From: a virus
Direction: 5' to 3' (one strand)
IMG/VR virus record: IMGVR_UViG_3300007511_001544
Location: 54,569 to 118,568 of that record
Length of the DNA stretch: 64,000 nucleotides
The position numbers and the translations under genes were made by a program. Below are positions 34,643-43,744 of this stretch, in pieces; the stretch's first letter is position 1; each line of letters opens with the position of its first letter. Under the pieces are notes generated by a model. The model did no database searches. It was not told the DNA's origin and was given only the letters and a program-made list of their open reading frames with translations.

Positions 34643-35007
34643 AAAAATAACCCTCCCCCAAGTTTAGCAGTCAAGCTTGCAAGGTCTGTTGGCGGTAGCA
34701 TAAGATACGCAATTGTATCATATTCATACTCATTACTTACATAGTATTTCTCATGAGCAGCGGAACCAAAATGATTAGTGCCAGGAAACAATAATATTGT
34801 ATACACAATTATCTTTTGCCCGTCCTTATCAAGATCCCCATAAAAAGCATCAGTAATGACTCCTAACTTGTCGTGTCTTATTGCACGAACATATGTCCCC
34901 AAAGCCAGTGCCTCTTTGGGGTAAGGATCTTGCTTCATTGGGGCAAGTGAATCAAAAGCTTCTTTTAGCTTTTGAAACAAATCGCTATCTTTTTTACTGC
35001 TTTTCAT
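34639..35007 (-). CDS. Unknown protein with SH3-like segment
   Basis: A 122-residue protein. The middle ALGTYVRAIRHDKLGVITDAF followed by IIVYTILLF resembles the GDLV-type small barrel of other genes here. The rest is helical. It overlaps the mutase start by four bases. Confidence 0.65.
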   Translation of the reverse strand: MKSSKKDSDLFQKLKEAFDSLAPMKQDPYPKEALALGTYVRAIRHDKLGVITDAFYGDLDKDGQKIIVYTILLFPGTNHFGSAAHEKYYVSNEYEYDTIAYLMLPPTDLASLTAKLGGGLFL

Positions 35008-35048
35008 TCTATTAATATATAACTAGCTTTTTGCTTTTATTCCCTTTT

Positions 35049-35957
35049 CTAATGTTCTGACCAGTTTGAAACTTGGTTGATGAGGTTGTTGATTTCTGGC
35101 TCAAGGTCAGCATCAACAATTCGCTCGCCCGAGCCGTCGTCTTTGTTGACACCCCAGTGGTAAACCCCGTGGGCAGCGGGGCTGAGTAGGGTCACGTTGT
35201 CACCCTTCCAGCCGCTGTCCTTGTTGACAGGACCACCGACCACACCGCTCACCAAACCGAACTGAGCCGGTTCCTTCTCAAAGTAGTTGTAGTGGCTTTG
35301 CTGCTTGATGTTTTGAGGAATCCGAAGGTAACCCTCTTGACCGTCAGGCTTACGAACCTTGATGATTGGACCTTTGAACCAACTGTCTAAGCGGCGAGGC
35401 GAACCATGGTCGTGGTCATAACCAGGGTCGGCAACCCGCTCCCAGTTGATGCCCATAACCATGCACATCTTTTGTTCGTAATCATCCTTGTCCATGCTCC
35501 AATCCCGAAGCCGCATCAGAGCGCCGGGAACGAGACCTGCTTTGCTCAGGCAGGCAGCGACAACTCGGTGAGCCAGACTTTGCATGGCATTGCAGTCCTT
35601 GCGGTGCTGCTTCTTGTGTTCGCAGGTACGAGCGTTATGTCCGCCCTCGCCGCAGAAGCCGCAGGTGCGGCCACGCTTGTTCTTGCGAGCCTGGGCAATC
35701 TTGCGCACTTCAAGCTCTTCCCAATACCACCGCTCACGGTAGTTAACTTCGTCCTCGGCGTTGCCGGCAGCACTGGCTGCCTCGTTGATCTTGGTGATCC
35801 AAGAAGTGGAAGCGTAAGCACGCTCATCTTCCGAAAGCACGATGCCGTACTTCTCCCCAAGGCTCTCAACTCTGGCGTGGGCTGCTTTGATTGCTGGGCA
35901 GCCACGGCGATTGTGACCCCAATCCCCACAAGCCTGACATTGGTTGGTACGACCCAT
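35049..35957 (-). CDS. Protein with two CCHC zinc knuckles
   Basis: A 302-residue protein. Two retroviral-type knuckles, C-x2-C-x4-H-x4-C, stand at C7-C20 and C99-C112. Between them is a helical basic segment. The C-terminal half has no recognised domain. Zinc knuckles bind single-stranded nucleic acid, so RNA or ssDNA binding is likely. It has its own strong promoter and a G+C-rich composition unlike the genes on either side. Confidence 0.82.
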   Translation of the reverse strand: MGRTNQCQACGDWGHNRRGCPAIKAAHARVESLGEKYGIVLSEDERAYASTSWITKINEAASAAGNAEDEVNYRERWYWEELEVRKIAQARKNKRGRTCGFCGEGGHNARTCEHKKQHRKDCNAMQSLAHRVVAACLSKAGLVPGALMRLRDWSMDKDDYEQKMCMVMGINWERVADPGYDHDHGSPRRLDSWFKGPIIKVRKPDGQEGYLRIPQNIKQQSHYNYFEKEPAQFGLVSGVVGGPVNKDSGWKGDNVTLLSPAAHGVYHWGVNKDDGSGERIVDADLEPEINNLINQVSNWSEH

Positions 35958-35978
35958 ATCTCTCTCCCTTACATATGT

Positions 35979-36006
35979 ATAGTATCATGGATTAGGGGTC
36001 TGTCAA
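35979..36006 (-). promoter_or_regulatory. Strong promoter, shared phage type
   Basis: TTGACA at 36001-36006, 16-base spacer ending in ATGA, and TACTAT at 35979-35984. The leader CATATGTAAGGGAGAGAG is shared with other members and carries the ribosome site. Confidence 0.85.
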
Positions 36007-36086
36007 CTTTTTTAGGGACAAAAGTGGGCAAAAATATGACTTTTTCGGCTATTTTAGCTAAAGTACTGAAAATACTGGGTTTTTTT

Positions 36087-38030
36087 CTAACTATCTCGCC
36101 ATAAGTTGTTTGCGGCGAACTTTATGACCTCTTCTGCTGAGTTTTCGTCGTATCCATACTCATCAATCAAGGTTTTTACCATTTCATTGTACTTTCCTTG
36201 CTGTTTTTTGTCTCTAGACTTGGATTTGGTCACAATTCGTGAAATTTGCTTGACTGAAGAGGTCAATTTACTCTCAATTGCCTCTTTGAGTGGCGCATAC
36301 GACTGCCAATCGACTTTTTCGCCTCTCCGAAGCTTAGAAAACATGTATGCAGTGATATCAACTCGGAAATTCTCTTTAGAAGTACCAGTAATTCCAATTT
36401 GTTCCTCAATTGACTCCATAAATTTGTCATCTGGTGTTATTTCTTCGTTTGTGATGGCATCTTTAACAGTGGACATGTTCACATATGCTTCTGCATGGTC
36501 CAGATAGTTGTTAAATAAGGCTTCTGCCTGTTCATCATAGGCAGAAACGAATGCTTTTGTGATTTCTTTCTCTAAGATATTCAAATATTCATCGTGAAGG
36601 GTCTTTCCAAGGAAATCAAGGTACCGATTTCTATCGTCTTCTACCACTATTTGGTCTTTGACTTGCTTTATAAGCGTTTCTCGGATGGATATGGGGGTTA
36701 CCATATTTTTCTCACTATCTGACAATGCCGAATCAATTGCTTTCATGATGAATCTTGTAGAGATCCCGGTCATCCCTTCATCTCGTGCCTCATCTCTCAA
36801 GTCATTAATGTCTATTTTCTTTACATGCCCCTTTTCGATCACATCTTTACCATCATATAATTTCATCTTAGTAAGAGCATCTACTTTATTGGACGGACGC
36901 AATCGACTTAACACAGCAAACATCGAAGCAATCTCAAGTGTATGCGGTGCAATGTGACCATCGAAGTCAGATAGTCCCAACATTTTTTCATAAATCTTTA
37001 TTTCTTCAGTTACTTCCAAACAGTACGGCACATTTACTCTAACTATTCTATCCAAGATAGCTTCATTTGTATTTTCTGACTTAAACTTGTTCCATTCCGC
37101 CTCATTACAGTGCGCCAAGATAACCCCATCAAAATATATCATGGGACCTTTTCCTGGCGAAGGAACAGCTTTCTCTTGAGTGGCAGTAATCATGGTGTGT
37201 AAGAATTCAATTTCGTTTTTAAAGACTTCAACGAACTCTACGATACCTCTATTTCCAACATTAAACGCCCCGTTTAAAGAAAGGACCCTGGGGTCATCTT
37301 CGGGGTATAAATCTAATTTGGATATATCTTCGCTGCCGACCAAAATTGTCACATCCTGACTATTTGCGTCCATTGGTGGAACAACTCCTACACCACGTCT
37401 ACCACGAACAGAAAAAGATGACTGCGTAATGGGCATTGATGTATAATCGCTGCCAAATTCTTCCTTTAATCTAAACCTACAAACAGGACACAAGTCCCCC
37501 TCAATGCGAATCCCATATATTTTTTGAAACTCCTCCCGAAGAGAGCGAGGAATGAGGTGGAGGGGTTCCTCGTGGACAGGACACCCATCAATGTGATACA
37601 TTGGATCACATTCTTCCAGGGCTCCTTTAATGTGTTCCATCAGTGCAGACTTGCCAGCACCAACTGGGCCCAGCAGTAAAAGAACCTGGCGACTTTCTTC
37701 TCCCTTCAGTGCTGCTGAACGGAGGAACCTCATAATCTTTGCTAGAGATCTCTCCATTCCAAAAAACTTGCTTTGGAAATAATCATATGTTCTTATCTTC
37801 TCGCCGTTGAAAAGTTTATTACAACGATCCGAAGATTTTGACATCTTTGTAATGCCATGGTTTATGATGGCATCAAATAGTCTTCGGTGGGCGAGTTTAG
37901 AAACCCCAATGTCTTCTTCTATTATTTTAAGATAATCGGACAATGTTCCACGAAACTTATTCTTTTTCTTTTTTTCACGGTGTTTGCCAACAAGTTTCAG
38001 AAACTTATCAGATTTGTTATTTCTTGTCAT
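36087..38030 (-). CDS. prkA: PrkA-type serine protein kinase / AAA+ protein
   Basis: A 647-residue protein, full length for the family. LLLLGPVGAGKSALMEH is Walker A; the N-terminal AAA+ PrkA domain is followed by the C-terminal kinase-like domain, with YFDGVILAHCNEAEW between. In bacteria PrkA (YeaG) acts with YeaH and SpoVR in stationary-phase and nitrogen-starvation responses and in sporulation. Here all three genes stand in one tight operon, YeaH first and PrkA last. Confidence 0.92.
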   Translation of the reverse strand: MTRNNKSDKFLKLVGKHREKKKKNKFRGTLSDYLKIIEEDIGVSKLAHRRLFDAIINHGITKMSKSSDRCNKLFNGEKIRTYDYFQSKFFGMERSLAKIMRFLRSAALKGEESRQVLLLLGPVGAGKSALMEHIKGALEECDPMYHIDGCPVHEEPLHLIPRSLREEFQKIYGIRIEGDLCPVCRFRLKEEFGSDYTSMPITQSSFSVRGRRGVGVVPPMDANSQDVTILVGSEDISKLDLYPEDDPRVLSLNGAFNVGNRGIVEFVEVFKNEIEFLHTMITATQEKAVPSPGKGPMIYFDGVILAHCNEAEWNKFKSENTNEAILDRIVRVNVPYCLEVTEEIKIYEKMLGLSDFDGHIAPHTLEIASMFAVLSRLRPSNKVDALTKMKLYDGKDVIEKGHVKKIDINDLRDEARDEGMTGISTRFIMKAIDSALSDSEKNMVTPISIRETLIKQVKDQIVVEDDRNRYLDFLGKTLHDEYLNILEKEITKAFVSAYDEQAEALFNNYLDHAEAYVNMSTVKDAITNEEITPDDKFMESIEEQIGITGTSKENFRVDITAYMFSKLRRGEKVDWQSYAPLKEAIESKLTSSVKQISRIVTKSKSRDKKQQGKYNEMVKTLIDEYGYDENSAEEVIKFAANNLWRDS

Positions 38031-38033
38031 CTA

Positions 38034-39350
38034 TCAAAACTCCCAAAGATCGTCTTCTATTATTGTAGTGAATCTTACCCCACCTTCCCACAAATTGTTA
38101 ATGTGCTCAAACACTTTATTTGCTTCTGTCAATTCTAGATCCCTTCCATCATGCACATGTTTTAAAATTAGTGTGCCATCTTGTAGCAATTCTTCCACAA
38201 CTATAACAGGTATAGAATTGAGACCTACATTCCTAATTAGGTCGTCCCGAATAGTTCTCCAAGTATCTTCCGCAGAAACTTCAGTTATTCTATTGATCCC
38301 TTCGCTCTTATTAAATGCATAACTAAACAAATTCAGTTCCTTACATAAATCATAGTTAAGATGTGTTTTTAAAAATGTCTCATCGTTACAAGTTTCTCTT
38401 ATACGCATACATTCTTCAAATCCTTTGTGTTTCTCAATATATTTAAACATCTTAAAGCCTAGGTGGTAGGGGTTTATTCTTCCCAGATGTGCCCTTACTA
38501 CTTGGTTATGTAGTCGAATAAAAGAAATGTGATATTCATCGGGAAGCCTAAGAGCATTAACTATTTTTTCATGTATAAAACAAGCCCAACCCTCATTCAT
38601 AATCTTAGTACAAGCTTGTGGAACAAAATAACGTGATTGCTGCTCAATAATGTTGATTATGTCTATTTCCCAATTCTCAAGAAATCGATTGTGATCAGCA
38701 ATAAACCTAAGAACATTTTGATCAGGCTCTAGCGGTATTTTTTCTAAATCAAAATTGTCCCAATAGCCGGTCTTATCATTAAGCATCAGTTGTTGATAAT
38801 AGTTTTTCAGTTTTTTGGGATCTCTTCGTTTAACTCCCGGCGTTCTCGGAACTTGAAATTGGATGGCGTGACAGGCATCAATAATTTTCTCTACTTTGTC
38901 TATACCAATGTTCGGGTCTTCCATGTATTTTTTGATACGTTTACCGGCAGCTTTAAAACGGTCTAAGGCGGTATCCGCCCCGGTCTCAGCAAACATACGG
39001 TTGTTCTTAAAAAAGTCACTGTGACCGACACAATGTGCCATTGTAAGTATGTGGGTGGCCATCGGATTTTCGGTCATGAGATATGAGATGCTCGGGTTGG
39101 AATTAATAATCATCTCATAAGGCAGACCAGACATTCCCAAATTGTATTCTGTCTGGATTCTATCAAATGCTTTTCCATATGACCAATGGCGATAATGTGT
39201 GGGTAGCCCTGTGTATGCCATATGTCCAATCATTTCTTTATAGTCACATATTTCATACTCAATAGGATACCAGTCAAGATCCATTGCTTGGCCAAGCGCA
39301 CAAATCTTTGTATCCCATTCATGAAGCTCTTCCATAGACCAATCAGACAT
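38034..39350 (-). CDS. spoVR: SpoVR family protein
   Basis: A 438-residue protein. EGWACFIHEKIV, SRYFVPQACTKIMNEG and RINPYHLGFKMF are hallmark segments of SpoVR/YcgB. The family's biochemical function is not established; it is linked to sporulation cortex formation and always co-occurs with PrkA and YeaH. It overlaps the YeaH stop by eight bases and lies three bases before PrkA. Confidence 0.92.
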   Translation of the reverse strand: MSDWSMEELHEWDTKICALGQAMDLDWYPIEYEICDYKEMIGHMAYTGLPTHYRHWSYGKAFDRIQTEYNLGMSGLPYEMIINSNPSISYLMTENPMATHILTMAHCVGHSDFFKNNRMFAETGADTALDRFKAAGKRIKKYMEDPNIGIDKVEKIIDACHAIQFQVPRTPGVKRRDPKKLKNYYQQLMLNDKTGYWDNFDLEKIPLEPDQNVLRFIADHNRFLENWEIDIINIIEQQSRYFVPQACTKIMNEGWACFIHEKIVNALRLPDEYHISFIRLHNQVVRAHLGRINPYHLGFKMFKYIEKHKGFEECMRIRETCNDETFLKTHLNYDLCKELNLFSYAFNKSEGINRITEVSAEDTWRTIRDDLIRNVGLNSIPVIVVEELLQDGTLILKHVHDGRDLELTEANKVFEHINNLWEGGVRFTTIIEDDLWEF

Positions 39351-40533
39351 TATTATTTCCCCCGAACAATTTTTTAAAGGAAGCCCATATGTCCTTATGG
39401 TTCACAATCCTTATTCGCTTAAAGTCTTTATCTTCTATCAGCTTTAGCCAGTCCCATAATTTCTTTTCTGCTTTACCTGAAAATAAGTAAGCATCACTTA
39501 CTCCTCTCATTTCTCCAATCTCGGTGTAACACATCATTTGGTTTATATCTTTTAACTTTCGAAAGTTGGCTAGAGATTCTTTATTGTCGATTGGCCAATT
39601 GTCTCCATCCCCACAATAAAAAGTATACAAGTTCCAGTTATTAGGATGATATCGTTTCTCAATAATCTCTTCAACCTTTTTTAATCCAGTAGAGACAAGT
39701 GTTCCGCCATTAGGAACCTGTGTAAAAAATTGTTCCTCGTTTACTTCGTTGGCTTCCGCAGTATGGGACACAAAAATAACATCTATCGCCGAATAACGAT
39801 GATTTAGAAATTGATAAAGGAGAAAGAAAAAGCTTCGAGCAAGATATTTTTTTGCCTTTGTCATAGATCCTGACACGTCCATAATAAAAAACACAGCAGC
39901 CGTCGTGTTTTCTTTTTGCACTGGGGCTATATGTTTATAACGTAAGTCGCTGTCGTGAAATGTAAATCTCTCTTCACTATTAGGATCATAAGTACCTGCC
40001 TTTATGGCAGCCTTCTTTCTTCTAATCTTTTGTTTTATAGTTTCTTTTTTTGATAAACGTGGACGGATTCCATAGGGTCGCTTACCTTTGCGTTTGACTT
40101 TCTCTTCGGTGATAAATTTAAATTTCTTTTTCTCCAACTCAGGGAGGTTTAGATCGTTGAATAGATATTCCGCTAGCTCTTCTAGGCTCATTTCTATTTC
40201 ATACATTTCCTCGCCGGCTTCTTTGCCGGGCTTGTTTCCTTGACTTTGTGTGGGAGCTTGTTTCTTTCCGATCCTCTGTCCTTTATTTATGTTTTTACCT
40301 TGGGCAGATCCAACTCGTTTATTTTTTTCATTGGCTCCGAAAACAAATCTGTGCTCTTTGATCCCTTTTACTGGGATCCTTATTTTCTTTTTTCCGCTTT
40401 GCCCGATGATGCTTTCTTCGGCTACAACATCTTTAACACTGTCTTTAATCGCTTTTTCAATTTTTTTACGATGCCGTGATCTATCAGCCGATGCTCTGTC
40501 CGCAATTGTTTTGTGTTCTCGGAAAATACTCAT
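39343..40533 (-). CDS. yeaH: YeaH/YhbH family VWA protein (DUF444)
   Basis: A 396-residue protein. It has the basic N-terminus of DUF444, the RPRLSKKE and SEERFTFHDSDLRYKH segments, and a VWA domain whose MIDAS is MDVSGSMT. It is the usual partner of PrkA. An ACTACTTATATTA stretch lies just upstream of its ATG and may hold the promoter. First gene of the three-gene operon. Confidence 0.92.
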   Translation of the reverse strand: MSIFREHKTIADRASADRSRHRKKIEKAIKDSVKDVVAEESIIGQSGKKKIRIPVKGIKEHRFVFGANEKNKRVGSAQGKNINKGQRIGKKQAPTQSQGNKPGKEAGEEMYEIEMSLEELAEYLFNDLNLPELEKKKFKFITEEKVKRKGKRPYGIRPRLSKKETIKQKIRRKKAAIKAGTYDPNSEERFTFHDSDLRYKHIAPVQKENTTAAVFFIMDVSGSMTKAKKYLARSFFFLLYQFLNHRYSAIDVIFVSHTAEANEVNEEQFFTQVPNGGTLVSTGLKKVEEIIEKRYHPNNWNLYTFYCGDGDNWPIDNKESLANFRKLKDINQMMCYTEIGEMRGVSDAYLFSGKAEKKLWDWLKLIEDKDFKRIRIVNHKDIWASFKKLFGGNNNV

Positions 40534-40561
40534 CTTAATATAAGTAGTTTCTACTAAAAAG

Positions 40562-40852
40562 TTAGGCTAATGTGAGTTCTGAAAGTTCTATCTCGTGTGT
40601 GTTGCCGTCGGGATCTCGAACAATAGCAACGCCCAATGCTGCACCAGGGCTTGTAATAAGCTCAACAACTTCTCCAGTCATCATCATTCTTTCGTAATCA
40701 ACTTTCTCTCGACCGCTTGCTGTGGTCTTAATCACTTTTGCTAACACATTCCAGTGTACAGAAGCACCAGGCTGAAAATCCTTCTCTAGCCCGAAGGCTT
40801 CTTGGAGTTCTTCTTTGATAATCGTTCTCAATAAGGCTTTTGTAATTTTCAT
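40562..40852 (-). CDS. Small tagged protein with SH3-like end
   Basis: A 96-residue protein. The N-terminus MKITKALLRTIIKEELQEAF is an amphipathic helix like the tags on the following genes. The rest is beta-rich: SVHWNVLAKVIK, GEVVELITSPGAALGVAIV. It ends two bases from the next gene. Function unknown. Confidence 0.68.
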   Translation of the reverse strand: MKITKALLRTIIKEELQEAFGLEKDFQPGASVHWNVLAKVIKTTASGREKVDYERMMMTGEVVELITSPGAALGVAIVRDPDGNTHEIELSELTLA

Positions 40853-40854
40853 TG

Positions 40855-41985
40855 TTATCTATACCCGGTTGGGTCTCCGTCTGGATGGTTCTGCTTATAG
40901 ACCTGATTTATATAGGTTTCAAAATCTTTTATCGTCGTTTTCCTTGTGCTCCGCATAAGTGAGGCGAGCATCTCAACAGTTTTTCGGGCTTCGGGGTTTT
41001 TGCCGGCGTTATGAAGGGAGTTATCAATATCCCTATAAAAACGACCCGCTCCATCTGGCTGACCAGCAAGATTTCGGAACATTACCTTACCTAAATCCTT
41101 GCGGTCGCTTTCTTCTCTATAGCCAACTTTACCTTGTACGCTGGCTCCTTCAAACTGCTCTTTCCCAGCAAGAATGTCTTGGGCTGCTTGGACAAACAAA
41201 AAGATTTCATCTTCGCCGAACTCTTTTCTTTCTCCCCTCTTTTTCCGAGCGGCCATAGAATCGGCACCGAGTGGCTCTGGCGGCTCACCAACTTTTACAC
41301 CAGACTTCTCTAGTTCTACCAAAAAGTCAGACAAACTGGTGATGGCTTTTCGCTTTCCAACTTCAACGTGCGGATATGTGCTTTGGTCTATGTGAATATA
41401 ATAAGGAATATTTCTTTGTTCCGCCACAGCCACGCCTCGTTGTAATCCGTCCAATTGCCACCAGGCAATACTACTTCGGGCCCGTCGTTCTATTTTACCT
41501 GAGAACATATCCTTTTCCTTTTTATAAATCGGAATAGCAAAATGTATCTCATCAATGTAGGTGTCGGCATCATCAATATAGGGTTCGTCTAGAAGGATTC
41601 TATCTTCTGCCTCAAAACCTTCTATAGACCCCGGCTCATCAACATTGGCTGCTTTCTTAGATGACCTGCCCCGTTTTGGATCAGCCCAATAATCAACAGG
41701 GACTCCTTTATATTTTTGGGACAAAGCCCGGCCATCCAATTTGAAAATAGCCCCTTGTGGATAGTTGCCGGTGTAAGCATTTGCTGGTGTTCTTGCGGTG
41801 GAAAAATAATAAAGCTTACCCTTACCTAACTCAGCCTCCACCTCTTTGGTAAATCCACCTGACGCCATGAACCTATTCTCTTCAAGTATCTTGGCTGCTT
41901 TTTCAACACCGGCAGTATAATGATAGACAACATCGGTGATGCCTTCCTTCAGGAACTTGCGCCAGTTTTCCATCAGGAGTTTCAT
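40855..41985 (-). CDS. Tagged ADP-ribosyltransferase-like protein
   Basis: A 376-residue protein. The first 14 residues MKLLMENWRKFLKE are the shared tag. VVYHYTAGVEKAAKIL (H22-Y-T) then resembles the first motif of DarT-type ADP-ribosyltransferases, and YYFSTARTPANAY may form the central strand. A charged C-terminal half has no recognised domain. T4 packages a tagged ADP-ribosyltransferase (Alt) in its head, so an analogous injected effector is plausible; this is inference. Confidence 0.55.
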   Translation of the reverse strand: MKLLMENWRKFLKEGITDVVYHYTAGVEKAAKILEENRFMASGGFTKEVEAELGKGKLYYFSTARTPANAYTGNYPQGAIFKLDGRALSQKYKGVPVDYWADPKRGRSSKKAANVDEPGSIEGFEAEDRILLDEPYIDDADTYIDEIHFAIPIYKKEKDMFSGKIERRARSSIAWWQLDGLQRGVAVAEQRNIPYYIHIDQSTYPHVEVGKRKAITSLSDFLVELEKSGVKVGEPPEPLGADSMAARKKRGERKEFGEDEIFLFVQAAQDILAGKEQFEGASVQGKVGYREESDRKDLGKVMFRNLAGQPDGAGRFYRDIDNSLHNAGKNPEARKTVEMLASLMRSTRKTTIKDFETYINQVYKQNHPDGDPTGYR

Positions 41986-41988
41986 GGT

Positions 41989-42585
41989 TTATACAAGACC
42001 TCCAAAATCTGACCAGTCTCCCATTTGTGCTACATTTAAAGTTTTCCTATCTTCTCTATATGCCATAAATTTCTGAATCAATGTCTTAATATCTGAAATA
42101 TCGCCGAACAACTCTTTCAACGCAACCACTGGGTTATCCAGCAATTTAAGAACACTCTGTATTAACTCTGGCATTTTTGCTACTTTGTCAACAATAAAAC
42201 CCCCTGTCATTTTTGCAATTGTGGTAAAAATCATGACTGCGAGATCGAAGTGTTTGTTTGTCATCAGCAATCTCAGTGCGCTTTGTTCTTTCCTAGATTG
42301 CCATTTTCCAAGGAGTCCTTTATCTCTCAGACCTTGAAGGAAGGCTTGCATTTTCTTGCCCATAAACTGAACAAATTCTTTAATTTTTTCCGCCGTCCAA
42401 TCTTTCATGTCGTTAATAACGCCCATGACTGCCTGTTTGGCATCTCTACCTTTAGAGACGGCCCAATCTATAAACCCTTCCTCAAGAACAACAAAGTGTT
42501 TATTAAAAAATTCATCAAACTCCTGTTCCCATAAAAGCCGCTGCTCATAGAGTCGCCAGTTTTCCATTATAAGTTTGTGTTTCAT
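41989..42585 (-). CDS. Tagged helical protein, unknown
   Basis: A 198-residue, mostly helical protein. It begins MKHKLIMENWRLYEQ, the shared tag. Two hydrophobic helices (FDLAVMIFTTIAKMTGGFIV and neighbours) suggest membrane contact. It overlaps the upstream stop by one base. Function unknown. Confidence 0.7.
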   Translation of the reverse strand: MKHKLIMENWRLYEQRLLWEQEFDEFFNKHFVVLEEGFIDWAVSKGRDAKQAVMGVINDMKDWTAEKIKEFVQFMGKKMQAFLQGLRDKGLLGKWQSRKEQSALRLLMTNKHFDLAVMIFTTIAKMTGGFIVDKVAKMPELIQSVLKLLDNPVVALKELFGDISDIKTLIQKFMAYREDRKTLNVAQMGDWSDFGGLV

Positions 42586-43298
42586 TATTGAGCCCTCGGG
42601 TATCTATCAAATAAATAGTTCGCCCAGCGTGTTTGCACCTTCTCCATCAACTCTGCAAGTTTTGCAGGGTCGTGCTCGTAGTACAATCCTGTATTGTAGA
42701 TAATATTGAGAACTCGCTCCAACACATTTGTAGCGGGCTTTCGGAAACTCTTTGCCTTTTTATAGATGCCAGCCACATGAGCCTTCACCTCAGCATCCGA
42801 AAGGTAATATTCCTCCGCTGTCTCCAAGTCTTTCCACACCTCTCGGTCGGGTACTGCTCGCTGTACAGCCATCAACTCTTCGGTGCTCTGGGAACTGTGC
42901 TCCAACTCGTGGCGGAAGGTCTCCTTTAACTCCGCAACCAAGCGGGACATAAAAGAATAATCTTCATCATACCGAGGAGGTAAAGTAATGTTTACATAAA
43001 TGTCGGAAGTCTTACGCTGCTCATCATCAGCATCTAAATCAAACTCATAAGAGCCATCACTAGAAACATATTCACCTTCTCTCATCTTAATGATAATCGT
43101 TCTCAAGTAGTCTATGTCATCTGTAATCTCGGGAACGTCCAGTGCGAAGTCAACTCTGCCGTTAGTGTTAAAAGCTTCTCTGACCGATTCGTCTTTGATG
43201 GCGTTTATGGTTTCCCTGCTAGCCATGGTAGCATAGCGATCAAGGGCTCTGCCTCTGACGATCTCTTCCATTATTAATTCTCTGAGGATTTCTATCAT
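42585..43298 (-). CDS. Tagged putative zinc metallopeptidase
   Basis: A 237-residue protein. The N-terminus MIEILRELIMEEI is a shorter form of the tag. FRHELEHSSQ carries HExxH (H130, E131, H134). A head-packaged peptidase would be unusual. No known family is recognised, and the HELEH could also be structural. Confidence 0.6.
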   Translation of the reverse strand: MIEILRELIMEEIVRGRALDRYATMASRETINAIKDESVREAFNTNGRVDFALDVPEITDDIDYLRTIIIKMREGEYVSSDGSYEFDLDADDEQRKTSDIYVNITLPPRYDEDYSFMSRLVAELKETFRHELEHSSQSTEELMAVQRAVPDREVWKDLETAEEYYLSDAEVKAHVAGIYKKAKSFRKPATNVLERVLNIIYNTGLYYEHDPAKLAELMEKVQTRWANYLFDRYPRAQ

Positions 43299-43744
43299 CT
43301 TACGGAGTCGTGCGGATTGCCTGTGAGATTTCCAATCGTTATGTGAAAGACTCGTTCGGGTTCTGGGTCTGTATTCTGGCTGCCGAGAAGCTCCATGACC
43401 TGCCTTACATAATCTCTCATCTCGTCCTGATTTAAAAGCCTAGTAGCCCATGATTCTTTGCCGGGAGATTTTCTCTGGAAAACTCTGGGTTCTATCTCTA
43501 TAGAAGGCGGGGGCGGGAAGTCTATTTCTTTTAGTTGCTTCTTAAACGGCTTTAAGATACTTTGATGAATCAAGGTAACATGGAGATCTTTTTCTTCTAA
43601 GGGGACCCCATATTCTGGGAGTGTGTCTTGCATCTCTTGCACTTGTGCAATTATTGCAGGGTCTGGTTTAATCATCAGAATGCCTCTGTACTTTACTTCT
43701 CCCTCCGAGAGGAATTTTCTCCACTCCCTCATTAGATGTTTCAT
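43295..43744 (-). CDS. Tagged 2H phosphoesterase-like protein
   Basis: A 149-residue protein. After the tag MKHLMREWRKFLSEG come two H-x-T motifs, H55 (DLHVTLIHQS) and H134 (FHITIGNL), spaced as in 2H phosphoesterases (LigT/CPD group). Those enzymes cleave cyclic or 2',5'-linked nucleotides, including anti-viral signal molecules. The role here is inferred. Confidence 0.68.
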   Translation of the reverse strand: MKHLMREWRKFLSEGEVKYRGILMIKPDPAIIAQVQEMQDTLPEYGVPLEEKDLHVTLIHQSILKPFKKQLKEIDFPPPPSIEIEPRVFQRKSPGKESWATRLLNQDEMRDYVRQVMELLGSQNTDPEPERVFHITIGNLTGNPHDSVR

